From an uncultured Faecalicoccus sp. (GTDB lineage: Bacteria; Bacillota_I; Bacilli_A; Erysipelotrichales; Erysipelotrichaceae): DNA of 52,584 nt. The stretch lies in contig CABVDD010000011.1 in the NCBI GenBank assembly GCA_902497095.1, positions 1 through 52,584 of the forward strand. Reading direction: 5' to 3'. The translations under genes were made by a program, and so were the position numbers. Of this stretch, positions 25,597 to 34,686 are shown in pieces. Below the pieces are notes generated by a model that saw only the letters and a list, made by a program, of their open reading frames with translations, ran no database searches and was not told the DNA's origin. Position 1 is the first letter of the stretch; every line of letters begins with the position of its first letter.

Positions 25597-26568
25597 TTGC
25601 CAAAACTAGATTTAGGATTGCCTAGCTATGATTCCCTTTTTTCTACGGAAGAAGAAAGACAAGAAGCTAATAGCGAAAAAGTAATGGCGATTCCTATAGA
25701 TAAGATTACAGATTTTAAAGAACATCCCTTCCATGTCACGATGGATGAGGATATGGCAAAGCTTATTGATTCGATTAAAGAAAACGATATGCTGATGCCT
25801 GCATTAGTTCGTCCTAAAAAAGATGGAACCTATGAAATGATTTCTGGTCACAGGCGTAAATTTGCCTTGTCACAGCTAGGAAGAAAAGAAATGAATGTGA
25901 TCATTCGAGATTTGGATGATGACCAGGCAACAATCTTAATGGTTGATTCCAATATTCAACGTGAAAACATTTATCCAAGTGAACGTGGTTATGCCTACAA
26001 AATGCGACTAGAAGCCATGAAACATCAAGGAAAACGAGTAGACATTGATACTACTGATATTCCGATTGAATATGATAAAGCTACTTCCGCCCAAGTTGGG
26101 CGGAAGTCAGAGTCAGCAGATATTCTTGGAGAACAATTAGGAATTAGTAGAAATCAAATCAAAAGATTTATTCGCTTAACCTATCTGATTAAACCATTAC
26201 AGGAAATGGTAGATGGACGACATGAAAATGAAATCAAGATTGCATTTAATCCAGCTGTTGAACTTTCGTATTTAACAGAATCTGAACAGTATGATCTAGC
26301 CAATGCAATTGTTGAAAATCAACGAACACCATCTTTAGCGCAATGTCAGGAATTCAAAAGATTGAGTCATGATGGTGAATTAACATCCGAATTCATTGAA
26401 GATACTTTATCGGAGGAAAAACCAAACCAAAGAGAAAAGTTATCTTTTCAAATGAAGGAAATCGATAAATATTTTCCCAAGGACTTCACACCAGGCAAGA
26501 AGAAGGATTTGATGATTCACTTGCTGGAAAACTGGGCAAAGAAAAGATCACGAGAACAAGAACGGTAG
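25597..26568 (+). CDS. parB: ParB-type partition protein
   Basis: 323 residues from a TTG start at 25597, preceded by AAAGGAGG at a good distance; the longer frame from 25534 would overlap the Lar-like gene. ParB/Sulfiredoxin-like motifs are IPIDKITDFKEHPF, LVRPKKDGTYEMISGHRRKFAL and QRENIYPSERGYAYKM. A helix-turn-helix follows (GEQLGISRNQIKRFIRL). It probably binds a centromere-like site; the palindromes at 22884-23067 are candidates. An exact 10-bp inverted repeat lies inside the gene at 26083-26107. Its stop codon overlaps a terminator. Confidence 0.9.
   Translation: MPKLDLGLPSYDSLFSTEEERQEANSEKVMAIPIDKITDFKEHPFHVTMDEDMAKLIDSIKENDMLMPALVRPKKDGTYEMISGHRRKFALSQLGRKEMNVIIRDLDDDQATILMVDSNIQRENIYPSERGYAYKMRLEAMKHQGKRVDIDTTDIPIEYDKATSAQVGRKSESADILGEQLGISRNQIKRFIRLTYLIKPLQEMVDGRHENEIKIAFNPAVELSYLTESEQYDLANAIVENQRTPSLAQCQEFKRLSHDGELTSEFIEDTLSEEKPNQREKLSFQMKEIDKYFPKDFTPGKKKDLMIHLLENWAKKRSREQER
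26083..26107. repeat. Perfect hairpin within parB
   Basis: The arms ACTTCCGCCC (26083-26092) and GGGCGGAAGT (26098-26107) enclose a 5-nt loop. It is GC-rich against an AT-rich gene. Confidence 0.7.
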
Positions 26569-26591
26569 TTGAACATGCAACTGCTTTTTTT
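26565..26591 (+). terminator. Terminator after parB
   Basis: The arms GTAGTTG and CAACTGC (one G-T pair) are followed by TTTTTTT. The stem includes the parB stop codon. Confidence 0.8.
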
Positions 26592-26608
26592 CTACTTGTG
26601 ATTGTTTC

Positions 26609-26715
26609 CAAACTGTTGGAGGGGCAGTTTGTCTTTGCATCAGGACGTGTGACTGTGACCTCCCCTAAAACCCCTCCTACCTACCGAAAGCAATCTTTAT
26701 TACCTACCGAAAAAG
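26609..26715. other. Repeat-rich intergenic region, possible origin of transfer or replication
   Basis: Contains the inverted repeat CAAACTG (26609-26615) and CAGTTTG (26625-26631), a longer pairing of GGAGGGG (26618-26624) with CCCCTCC (26671-26677), and the direct repeat ACCTACCGAAA twice, 23 nt apart, near 26679-26712. No gene is seen in 26569-26828. Confidence 0.35.
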
Positions 26716-26828
26716 AAAAAATGTTGTTATTTAGTAAGTAGATATATTTGTATCTAGGTAATTATTTAGAAAACTTGTATTTTAAAGATAGTAGAAATTA
26801 TCAGTGAATATAATTGGAGGTTAAGTCA

Positions 26829-27563
26829 ATGAAGACAAAGTTAATTGCGTTCTGTATTTCAAGTGTACTTGTTGGTTCTGGAATCATCTTTAATATTAAT
26901 CAAGATGTATCTGTACCTACTGTAGAAAAGTTTACGGAAGATACTTCTGCAAGTGTTAGTAAACATGAAGCTATAGTTAGTGAACATGAAAATGTTGGCA
27001 AAGATGAGAAAACAGGCGCTGGAGATACAATGAAGAAACCTGAATCCAAGGAAGAAAAACAGAAAGAAAAAGTTACGGGCAAAAGTGAATTCAAAACAAC
27101 AAGTGTTTCTTCGGAAGGTAAAAGGCAAAATTCCAAGAAAAAAAGTTCTACTAAGAGTTCTTCTGGTTCAGACCAAAAATCTTCAACTTCAAACAGTTCC
27201 AATACATCAGATAAATCAAAAAAAGATGTTGTAAGTCAACCTATTGAAAAGCCTACTGAATCCAAACAAGAACCTGTAGTAGAATCTACACCTGCTCCAG
27301 AACCTACAAGACCAAGTTATGCTTGTCCTGGTAGAGTCAATCCAGATGTAAGTTGTGATGTGATTATGGATACGAACTTTTACTATGCAACTTATAGTTC
27401 ACAGGCCGAAGCAGAGGTGGACGGAATGTATTACCTGGATGAAGTAATGTACATCGGTGATATTGAAATTACAAACTATTCTGTTCAACCAGTATATCGA
27501 AATGATCACAGCATTGCTTATTATGGATTAAATCTTTGGAGCAATGGAAGTTTGATTCAATAA
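26829..27563 (+). CDS. Secreted or membrane-anchored low-complexity protein
   Basis: 244 residues from ATG 26829, with GGAGG 8 nt upstream inside the longer frame from 26814. An N-terminal hydrophobic signal/anchor (about residues 3-22) is followed by roughly 130 residues rich in Ser, Lys, Glu and Thr, a Pro-rich stretch (PTESKQEPVVESTPAPEP) and a C-terminal domain of about 80 residues with two Cys (YACPGRVNPDVSCD). It looks like a surface-displayed domain on a flexible stalk. Function unknown; it sits upstream of the element's adhesin and sortase. Confidence 0.65.
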   Translation: MKTKLIAFCISSVLVGSGIIFNINQDVSVPTVEKFTEDTSASVSKHEAIVSEHENVGKDEKTGAGDTMKKPESKEEKQKEKVTGKSEFKTTSVSSEGKRQNSKKKSSTKSSSGSDQKSSTSNSSNTSDKSKKDVVSQPIEKPTESKQEPVVESTPAPEPTRPSYACPGRVNPDVSCDVIMDTNFYYATYSSQAEAEVDGMYYLDEVMYIGDIEITNYSVQPVYRNDHSIAYYGLNLWSNGSLIQ

Positions 27564-27649
27564 AAAAGGTTTATAAGAAAAACTCATTTAAATTGTATCT
27601 TATTAGTAAAAATGATATATTATAAATGAAGAGTCGGTATGGAGACTAT

Positions 27650-27745
27650 AAACCCATGCCATTGGTCGGAACAAAGACCTAAAACTTGTTCCAGTGCAGA
27701 GAAAACTGCTAAACATCTTAAAAGGCGAGCAATCGCCTTTTAATT
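27650..27745 (+). promoter_or_regulatory. Structured leader with terminator (attenuator candidate)
   Basis: Stems include GGTATGG with CCATGCC, GGTC with GACC, and GGAAC with GTTCC. They are followed by the terminator AAAAGGCGA (27720-27728)/TCGCCTTTT (27733-27741) with AATTTT after it. It stands 22 nt upstream of the next gene. Confidence 0.55.
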
Positions 27746-27763
27746 TTAGAAAGAGAGTATTGT

Positions 27764-28381
27764 ATGAATAATATTTCATTTAAACAAAGGGTATGCCAAT
27801 CAATAATAGATCAATCAAAAATATACAAAAAAGTCTTTATTGATCGACAATATCTAATTTGCTCAAAATGTTTTACGAATCGGAAATACTATATTTTAGT
27901 TGCAAACAAGGATAACTACTTGCATTTAGTAGGCGTTCATACAACTCTAACTCCTTCTGAGTTTTTTGAAAAATGTTTTAATGATACTCTTACTGAAAAT
28001 GATTTTGATTTTTCAAAAAAGAATCAAAGTGAAAAAAGTGTAAAAGGTTCTGTTAGAAGAAAGATATCAGCTTTAGAAAACATAAATAACTTTTTTGCAC
28101 AAGATCTATATATCGAAGAAGGGTTTCGCAAAAATAAAGTCAGTTGTGTAATTGCTACATCGGACAATAAAATAACAATTGGTTTTTCTGAAGGAATTTA
28201 TTCAAGACCCAAAACACTTCTTAAAGGTAATATGCTTAATATGAGTACCAATCAAATTGACTTAATACTATCTAAAGAAAAAAAGGATAAAACATTTAAT
28301 AAAATAGAATATGGAAATGAGCAAATATTATCTTATTATCATAAAGATATTTATCACTTGATATCAAAAAACTTAATCTAA
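27764..28381 (+). CDS. Putative PBECR4-domain nuclease
   Basis: 205 residues. The stretch YYILVANKDNYLHLVGVHT followed by PSEFFEKCFNDTLTENDFDF matches my memory of the PBECR4 family (Barnase/EndoU/colicin/RelE-like putative RNases found in phage and mobile elements). No signal peptide or membrane segment. A basic middle (SVKGSVRRKISALENI) and a C-terminal half of uncertain fold follow. No immunity gene is evident next door. It lies between two terminators, so its transcription is isolated from its neighbours. Assignment is by pattern only. Confidence 0.5.
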   Translation: MNNISFKQRVCQSIIDQSKIYKKVFIDRQYLICSKCFTNRKYYILVANKDNYLHLVGVHTTLTPSEFFEKCFNDTLTENDFDFSKKNQSEKSVKGSVRRKISALENINNFFAQDLYIEEGFRKNKVSCVIATSDNKITIGFSEGIYSRPKTLLKGNMLNMSTNQIDLILSKEKKDKTFNKIEYGNEQILSYYHKDIYHLISKNLI

Positions 28382-28398
28382 ATGAAATACATTATTTT

Positions 28399-28425
28399 AG
28401 CGAGGAAAAATTCTCGCTTTTTTTG
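28399..28425 (+). terminator. Terminator after the PBECR4-like gene
   Basis: The arms AGCGAG and CTCGCT enclose an 8-nt loop, then TTTTTT. It lies between the nuclease-like gene and the adhesin gene. Confidence 0.8.
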
Positions 28426-28456
28426 TTGCAACAACCTAAATGAAAGGAAAAAGAAG

Positions 28457-31400
28457 ATGAAAAATATATTAAAGAAAGGCAGCAAGTTCTTTCTTTCTGC
28501 ACTAGTGATATTGAATTCATTTATGAATATAATCACAGTACATGCAGAAGAAACTACTACAGAAAATGATTTAGATACAATTACAGAATTAGGCTATTTG
28601 GAAGATGTATTTCCGGATCAAATCATAAATGAAAATGATACGATGATGACCGATACAACTTCCTGTGGGACACGATATGCCATGATTTATATCGAAAACC
28701 AGTACGGATTTGATTATATCTCACATTTATATGTTGGTGATAAAACCGTATTTTGTATTGAGCCGATGCAATTGTTTATAGCTGGTAATGATTATGTTCC
28801 AGATAGTGCCAAATGGGATGAACTAAGTGAAAGCCAAAGACAAGCTATTTGGGAAATCAATTATTATGGTTATTCTTATCCAGGACATGAAAGTGAAAAC
28901 TATTATGTAGCTACTCAAATCATGATCTGGCAAGTTGTTACTGGCAATTGGTATCAACCGTACTATATGGATGGAACGACAACATATGATATTTCAAATG
29001 AAATGAATGAAATTAACAACTTAAGAAGTACACCTCAAGGAAGACCTTCATTCAATAACCAAACAATCAAAATGGGACTAAATACTCCAGTTACTTTAAC
29101 AGATTCAAAAGGAACATTAAGCAATTATTCTATTACAAGTGGAAATGGTGTTAATGCTTCTGTAAATGGAAATGATTTAACGGTATCCATCACTTCAGAA
29201 AACTATGATAAAACACTTACCTTCTCAAGAAACTTTGGAGCAAGAGACGTCAATATTATTTATGGAAGTGGAGGTTATCAGCGTGTTATTTATCTGGCAA
29301 GCAGAAGAGATCCTTCTCCTAATTTCAAATTAAATTTTGAATTGCTATATGCTGATATCGAAGTTGAAAAGCAAGATGCAGAAACTGGAACATCTACGCA
29401 AGGTGATGCCACATTTAATGGAGCAACCTTTGCGATTAAAGATACAAGTGGCAATACACTTGAAACCATTACAACAAATGGTTCAAAAGCTAAATCTAAA
29501 AAATATCCAATGGGAACAACTTTGAATGTATGTGAGGTCACTTCTCCAGAAGGATATTTAACAAACAGTTCTTGTAATAGTGTTGAACTCAAATATTCAG
29601 GTAATAATACTCCTTCAACTTTTTCTACAACAATCAAAGATCAGGTTATTAAAGGACGTATTGAAATTGCCAAGACCGTTGATAAAGATAAATACGGTTT
29701 ATTCCAGTCGAATGTTCAAAAGCCTGGTAAAGGATTTAAGTTTGATATTATCTTAAAATCAACTGGCAAAGTTGTATCCACATTAACAACGGATGAAGAT
29801 GGTCGTGCCATCAGTGATTACCTTCCATATGGAACGTATATTGTAAAAGAACATGAAACAACTGGCTTTGATACTTTAAAACCCTTTGAAGTAAAGATTG
29901 ATAAAGATCAAAAGACCTATTTCTACAATATCTATAACGATACAATCAAAGCTGAATTAACAATCTATAAAACAGACAGCGAAACAGGTAAACGTATTCC
30001 TGCTGCTGGTGTTGAATTCAAAATCAAAGATGCAGATGGAAACTATGTAACTCAGACTGTGACATATCCTAAAAAATATACAACAGATGTATTTAAAACC
30101 GATGAGGATGGTTCTGTTCACTTACCTGCTCCTTTAAAATATGGAGAATATAAATTGGTTGAAATCAAAGCACCACATGGTTACGTATTAAAAGATACGG
30201 AAATTCCAATCAATGTAGATGGTTCTAGTACAGAAATTTTTATGAACTTTGATAACAAGACCCAAAAAGGACAGGTCTATGTTGAAAAGAGTGGTGAAAT
30301 GTTGTCAGGAGCTAAAGAATCCGAAACAGATTATGGAACACTTTATACACCAGTCTATAAAGAAAAATATCTATCTGGTGTTACGTATGAAATCACAGCA
30401 CGTGAAGATATCGTTACTCCAGAAGGAACAGTATGGTTCCACAAAGGAGATGTAGTCGATACATTTACAACTGGTGATAGTATTACAACTTCATCATTGC
30501 TTCAGTTAGGTAAATATTCTATTAAAGAAACCACAACACAGACTGGATATGTATTAGATGAAAACAGCTATAACTTTGATATTGAATATGCGGGTCAGAT
30601 GATCGATGTAGTCGAAATCAAACAGTCTTATGTCAACGAAAGACAAAAGTTGGATTTACAGATTACAAAGACATTTGAAGATGAAGATAAAGAAGCCTAC
30701 AAAGATGTTGTCTTTGGTGTTTATTCTAAAAAGGATATTACTGTAGATGATAAAGTCATCATTCCTGCTGATGGACTAGTTGGCACATTAACGGTTGATA
30801 AAGATGGTAAAAATGTTGAACATTTAGATCTTCCTACAGGTGATTACTACGTTAAAGAGCTTGAAACAAATGTCGGATTCAAATTAGATGAAAAAGAACA
30901 TGATTTTACATTCAACTATGATAAAGACACGACAAAATCAACAGTCATTGTTCCTATGGAATTACACAATGAAAAACGCCGTATTGAATTAGATGTCAAC
31001 AAAGTAGATAAAGACCATCATGATCATTTCTTAAATGGAGCTATCTTTGAAGTATTCGATAAAACAACTAAATCTCATGTCACAACACTTGCATCTGGTC
31101 AGTTAATGATTGTTGGTAATGATGTTAATGAAGAATATGAAATCTCTAAAGATGAAGATTTTACAAAGATCATTAAAACCGCTAAAACAGATGAAAATAA
31201 ACAAATCATCTTAGATATGGATGATGGAACTTATTATTCTCGTAAAGTTGGTGATGAAACAGTTAGTAAACATGTCATTAAAGATGGTAAAGCAGTATTA
31301 TCCGATGCCATCTATGGTCACGAATATGAGTTTAAGGAAATCAAAGCGCCTACTTCTTATCAGTTGGCTGATAAATCCAAAGCTTACAAAGTAGAAGCTG

Positions 31401-31471
31401 ATAAGGATACGGATACGATCATTTATTATTTTGAAAATGCACGTATCGTTGTTCCAAATACAGGGGTATAA
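28457..31471 (+). CDS. Thioester-domain surface adhesin with SpaA-like repeats, lacking a sorting tail
   Basis: 1004 residues from ATG 28457 (AAAGGA 8 nt upstream). A signal peptide ends near VHA. A thioester adhesin domain follows, with CIEP and TQIMIWQ providing the Cys and Gln. About five to six Ig-like SpaA/Cna-B repeats come next, each ending in an E-box-like segment (KEHETTGF, VEIKAPHGY, KETTTQTGY, KELETNVGF, KEIKAPTSY). The protein stops right after VPNTGV, an LPXTG-like motif, with no hydrophobic or charged tail. A class B sortase starts 5 nt downstream. It likely mediates covalent cell contact during conjugation or colonisation. Confidence 0.85.
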   Translation: MKNILKKGSKFFLSALVILNSFMNIITVHAEETTTENDLDTITELGYLEDVFPDQIINENDTMMTDTTSCGTRYAMIYIENQYGFDYISHLYVGDKTVFCIEPMQLFIAGNDYVPDSAKWDELSESQRQAIWEINYYGYSYPGHESENYYVATQIMIWQVVTGNWYQPYYMDGTTTYDISNEMNEINNLRSTPQGRPSFNNQTIKMGLNTPVTLTDSKGTLSNYSITSGNGVNASVNGNDLTVSITSENYDKTLTFSRNFGARDVNIIYGSGGYQRVIYLASRRDPSPNFKLNFELLYADIEVEKQDAETGTSTQGDATFNGATFAIKDTSGNTLETITTNGSKAKSKKYPMGTTLNVCEVTSPEGYLTNSSCNSVELKYSGNNTPSTFSTTIKDQVIKGRIEIAKTVDKDKYGLFQSNVQKPGKGFKFDIILKSTGKVVSTLTTDEDGRAISDYLPYGTYIVKEHETTGFDTLKPFEVKIDKDQKTYFYNIYNDTIKAELTIYKTDSETGKRIPAAGVEFKIKDADGNYVTQTVTYPKKYTTDVFKTDEDGSVHLPAPLKYGEYKLVEIKAPHGYVLKDTEIPINVDGSSTEIFMNFDNKTQKGQVYVEKSGEMLSGAKESETDYGTLYTPVYKEKYLSGVTYEITAREDIVTPEGTVWFHKGDVVDTFTTGDSITTSSLLQLGKYSIKETTTQTGYVLDENSYNFDIEYAGQMIDVVEIKQSYVNERQKLDLQITKTFEDEDKEAYKDVVFGVYSKKDITVDDKVIIPADGLVGTLTVDKDGKNVEHLDLPTGDYYVKELETNVGFKLDEKEHDFTFNYDKDTTKSTVIVPMELHNEKRRIELDVNKVDKDHHDHFLNGAIFEVFDKTTKSHVTTLASGQLMIVGNDVNEEYEISKDEDFTKIIKTAKTDENKQIILDMDDGTYYSRKVGDETVSKHVIKDGKAVLSDAIYGHEYEFKEIKAPTSYQLADKSKAYKVEADKDTDTIIYYFENARIVVPNTGV

Positions 31472-31476
31472 ATAGT

Positions 31477-32220
31477 ATGAAACATAAGAAAATAAAAATA
31501 GCAGCACTTGCGATAGTCACTGCAAGTCTATTAGGTGGAATTCTATATAGTGAGTTTGGAACAAAGAAATCTTATGATTATTCAGATTACTATGTAGAAT
31601 CAAAACCTAAAAAAACCACAAAAGAAAATAAAGATGATAAGGAAGCTTCTGAAAAGGAGCTTTCTTTATCTCTTCTTAAACAAACCAATAATGATATCGT
31701 TGGAATACTAGAATTTGATAATAGAGTTATCTATGAACCAATTGTACAGGCTCCAGACAATGATTACTATGTTCGAAAAAATATCAAAAAAGAATATGCT
31801 AATGCCGGAATACCATTTGTATCAGCTGACGGAAATATCGATTCCAAAAATGTTGTCATCTACGGGCATTCCAGTAAATGGAATAACATTATTTTTACTC
31901 CATTAATGAACTATGTGAATCAAAGTTACTATAAAGAGCATCCAACATTTCAATTCATAACAGAAAACGAAACAAGAACCTATCAAATCTTTGGACTAAT
32001 GAATGTTGATTTAAATAACTTGAATGATTCTTTGGAATTTACACAATCGAATTGGGATTCTGATACTTCATTTAATGCCTTCATTTCTGACTCCATCAAT
32101 AGAGGACTTTATAAAACAGGTATTTCAGTCAATACGAATGATAAGCTGATGACTTTAGTGACTTGTGATACGAGAAATGATAATAAGAGAATTGTGATAC
32201 TAGCAAAGCAAATGAATTAA
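31477..32220 (+). CDS. srtB: Class B sortase
   Basis: 247 residues. An N-terminal membrane anchor (AALAIVTASLLGGILY), a charged linker and a sortase barrel are seen. The catalytic His lies in VIYGHSS and the Cys in LVTCDTR, with Arg in KRIVIL. The spacing and the helix after the His (KWNNIIFTPLMNY) match class B. It sits 5 nt after the adhesin gene, so that protein is its likely substrate even though the substrate's tail is missing. Confidence 0.9.
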   Translation: MKHKKIKIAALAIVTASLLGGILYSEFGTKKSYDYSDYYVESKPKKTTKENKDDKEASEKELSLSLLKQTNNDIVGILEFDNRVIYEPIVQAPDNDYYVRKNIKKEYANAGIPFVSADGNIDSKNVVIYGHSSKWNNIIFTPLMNYVNQSYYKEHPTFQFITENETRTYQIFGLMNVDLNNLNDSLEFTQSNWDSDTSFNAFISDSINRGLYKTGISVNTNDKLMTLVTCDTRNDNKRIVILAKQMN

Positions 32221-32309
32221 CTCAAAAAATCCATTAATTCATGAAATATTAACAGTTCTATGATATTGTTTGATTAGATAAATCGGGATTTGTGGAGGTG
32301 ATAAGCTAT

Positions 32310-32927
32310 ATGAATGATAAATGGGTTGAGTTTGCAATTCGTATTCAAAGTATTGCTCAGGCTGGGCTTCAGTATGGGAAAGATAAATATGACAGAGAGC
32401 GTTATGAGGAATTGAGACAGATTGCAGCAGAAATGTTGTCTCTGAAAACGGATATTCCGGTAAATAAAATTTTCGATTTGTTTTGTAATGAATCTGGCTA
32501 CCAGACACCAAAAGTAGATACACGGGCTGCGGTTTTTGTTGATGGTAAAATACTGCTTGTACATGAAAATAATGGTACATGGTCATTGCCGGGAGGGTGG
32601 TGCGATGTAGACCAGTCTGTTGTATCCAATACGGAAAAAGAAGTGCAGGAAGAAGCAGGATTTTCGGTAATATCCGAAAAAATAATCGCAGTTCAAGATT
32701 GGCGAAAGCATAATGTGGTGAATTATGCATATGGAGTAGTGAAGATTTTTGTTCTGTGCAGATATGAAGGTGGAGAGTTTGAAAAAAATATTGAAACTAC
32801 AGAAATTAGATTTTTTGATAAAAACAATCTCCCATCTGACCTTGCTGTAGAAAAATGCACAAAAGAACAAATTCTGATGTGTTTTGACTCGTATGAAAAT
32901 CCAAATGCGGCAACGCTGTTCGATTGA
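32310..32927 (+). CDS. Nudix hydrolase with N-terminal NUDIX_N domain
   Basis: 205 residues from ATG 32310, placed by GGAGGTGA just upstream within a longer frame from 32292. The N-terminal 60 residues match the helical extension typical of ADP-ribose or NDP-sugar pyrophosphatases of Gram-positives. The Nudix box reads LPGGWCDVDQ then EKEVQEEAGF; a Gln takes the place of the first Glu and Lys that of Arg. It appears to be cargo between the sortase and the antirestriction gene, with a terminator behind it. Confidence 0.82.
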   Translation: MNDKWVEFAIRIQSIAQAGLQYGKDKYDRERYEELRQIAAEMLSLKTDIPVNKIFDLFCNESGYQTPKVDTRAAVFVDGKILLVHENNGTWSLPGGWCDVDQSVVSNTEKEVQEEAGFSVISEKIIAVQDWRKHNVVNYAYGVVKIFVLCRYEGGEFEKNIETTEIRFFDKNNLPSDLAVEKCTKEQILMCFDSYENPNAATLFD

Positions 32928-32944
32928 GACAACTTCCAGTTTAT

Positions 32945-32978
32945 AAAGCATTGCCTTTTTCGGTAGTGCTTTTCTTTT
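32945..32978 (+). terminator. Terminator after the Nudix gene
   Basis: An 11-bp stem (32945-32955 with 32962-32972, including G-T pairs) is followed by TCTTTT. Confidence 0.75.
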
Positions 32979-33006
32979 ACCCTATTTTAGAAAGGACGGT
33001 GAAAAG

Positions 33007-34686
33007 ATGGCTAATTATAAATCTTCGGATGAAAAAACTAAACAAGCTTTTGAGATGATTGAACAAGGTGTAAAAGATGTTTATTCTTCTGATTCTTTTA
33101 AACGATATTTATCTTGTTGCAGCAAATTCCACAATTATTCATTGAACAATACTTTACTGATACTAGCTCAAAAGCCGGATGCAAGTTTAGTTGCTGGTTA
33201 TCGTTCCTGGCAAACAAACTTTAATCGACATGTGGATAAAGGTGAAAAAGGATTGATGATCCTTGCTCCTGTAACTTATAAAGAAGACAGGTTGATGAAT
33301 AAATTAGATGAAAATGGAACTATTGAATTGGATGAATCTGGTTCACCCATTCAAGAACAGCGACAAGTCAATGTGACACGATTTAAAACAACAACTGTAT
33401 TTGATATATCGCAGACTTCAGGTGATCCTCTCCCTTCTTTGATTCACGATTTAACGGGGTCAAGTAATGAAATTAAAGCCATGATTCAAACGATTCAGTC
33501 AGTATGTATAATTCCCATTGAATTTAAAACGGAAACTGAAGATCTGAATCTTATGACAGGAGCTAAGGGATACTATTCTCTTAAAGAAGATAAGGTTGTC
33601 ATTAATAAAGAGTTGGAAGATTTACAAATCGCCAAAACATTAATTCATGAGTATGCTCATAGCATACTTCATAAACAAACAGATAAAAATCAAAGCCAAC
33701 GAGAAATTGAAGCCGAATCGTTGGCTTTTGTATTATGTGATCATTTTGGACTAGATACTTCTGAATATTCTTTTGGCTATATTGCTAGCTATGCTGATAA
33801 AGATTTTGATGAATTGAAATCTATCTTAGTTAATATTCAAAGTACGGCTCATGAAATGATTGAACAACTAGAACCTGTATTCAAGGAGAAACTGCATATG
33901 ATAGAAATGAAAAGTAAATATATAACACCATTAGAAATGGAACAAATGAATCATGATATTGTGATTCAAGTTTCTTCTTTGATGGAACAATATAAAGATG
34001 CATTAAATGATCCAAATGTATCCACTTCGGATATTCATGAAATGGTGGATCAACAAATCTATGATGTTATCAATAGTAAGCTTGAATATTCTGATCAGGC
34101 TTTTTTATTTGGAAACAATCACGACTATTATCAAACACTACGAACAATATGTTTTGAAGCATTCACGGATCCCAATTTTGATTTAAGTAAGAACTGGTTT
34201 ATTGAAAATTCAATCGAACATAGAAACTATGAGTTATTTGAACAGATTGCCCAACCATTACTTACCAAGGATGCTTATTACATCAAATATACAACACCTG
34301 GATTTATGGATCTGAATGTTGAAATCATTGAAGATGATCGATTGGTTATGGCTCATAACTATGAATTGAATGGCGATCTAATGGCTGATCCTGATATTGA
34401 ATTTACGGTGGATAAAGAAAACAGACTGCTCTACCCTCAATCTTATCAACAGGATAATCTTCAATTCTATGAAAGAGTGGATGGAGATCCATTCCGTGCC
34501 AATGAACTCAATCGCTTTATGAATCAATGGATTCACAATATCCAGGAACAAAGATACAAAGTCGAAACGATTTATACGGATGAATTTGAATTATTTGCAA
34601 AAGAAAATCCAAATGGCGTACGTAAGTTTTGTAAAGAACATGGAATTGCAAAAATGGCACCAAAAAGCAAGGAGTTGGAAAGATGA
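33007..34686 (+). CDS. ArdC-like antirestriction protein with metallopeptidase motif
   Basis: 559 residues. The N-terminal single-strand DNA-binding domain of the ArdC/LtrC type is visible (NYSLNNTLLILAQKPDASLVAGYRSW and KGEKGLMILAPV). A zinc-peptidase motif, TLIHEYAHSILH with IEAESLAFVL, lies near residues 210-245. The C-terminal 250 residues are a less known extension ending in FCKEHGIAKMAP, seen in element-encoded relatives. ArdC proteins bind the incoming strand and protect it from restriction. The stop overlaps the next gene by 4 nt. Confidence 0.82.
   Translation: MANYKSSDEKTKQAFEMIEQGVKDVYSSDSFKRYLSCCSKFHNYSLNNTLLILAQKPDASLVAGYRSWQTNFNRHVDKGEKGLMILAPVTYKEDRLMNKLDENGTIELDESGSPIQEQRQVNVTRFKTTTVFDISQTSGDPLPSLIHDLTGSSNEIKAMIQTIQSVCIIPIEFKTETEDLNLMTGAKGYYSLKEDKVVINKELEDLQIAKTLIHEYAHSILHKQTDKNQSQREIEAESLAFVLCDHFGLDTSEYSFGYIASYADKDFDELKSILVNIQSTAHEMIEQLEPVFKEKLHMIEMKSKYITPLEMEQMNHDIVIQVSSLMEQYKDALNDPNVSTSDIHEMVDQQIYDVINSKLEYSDQAFLFGNNHDYYQTLRTICFEAFTDPNFDLSKNWFIENSIEHRNYELFEQIAQPLLTKDAYYIKYTTPGFMDLNVEIIEDDRLVMAHNYELNGDLMADPDIEFTVDKENRLLYPQSYQQDNLQFYERVDGDPFRANELNRFMNQWIHNIQEQRYKVETIYTDEFELFAKENPNGVRKFCKEHGIAKMAPKSKELER

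Noticed and set aside
28457..31471. DNA repeat array within the adhesin gene
   Set aside because: The repetition is at protein level (SpaA domains); the DNA copies are too diverged to count as a repeat or CRISPR array.
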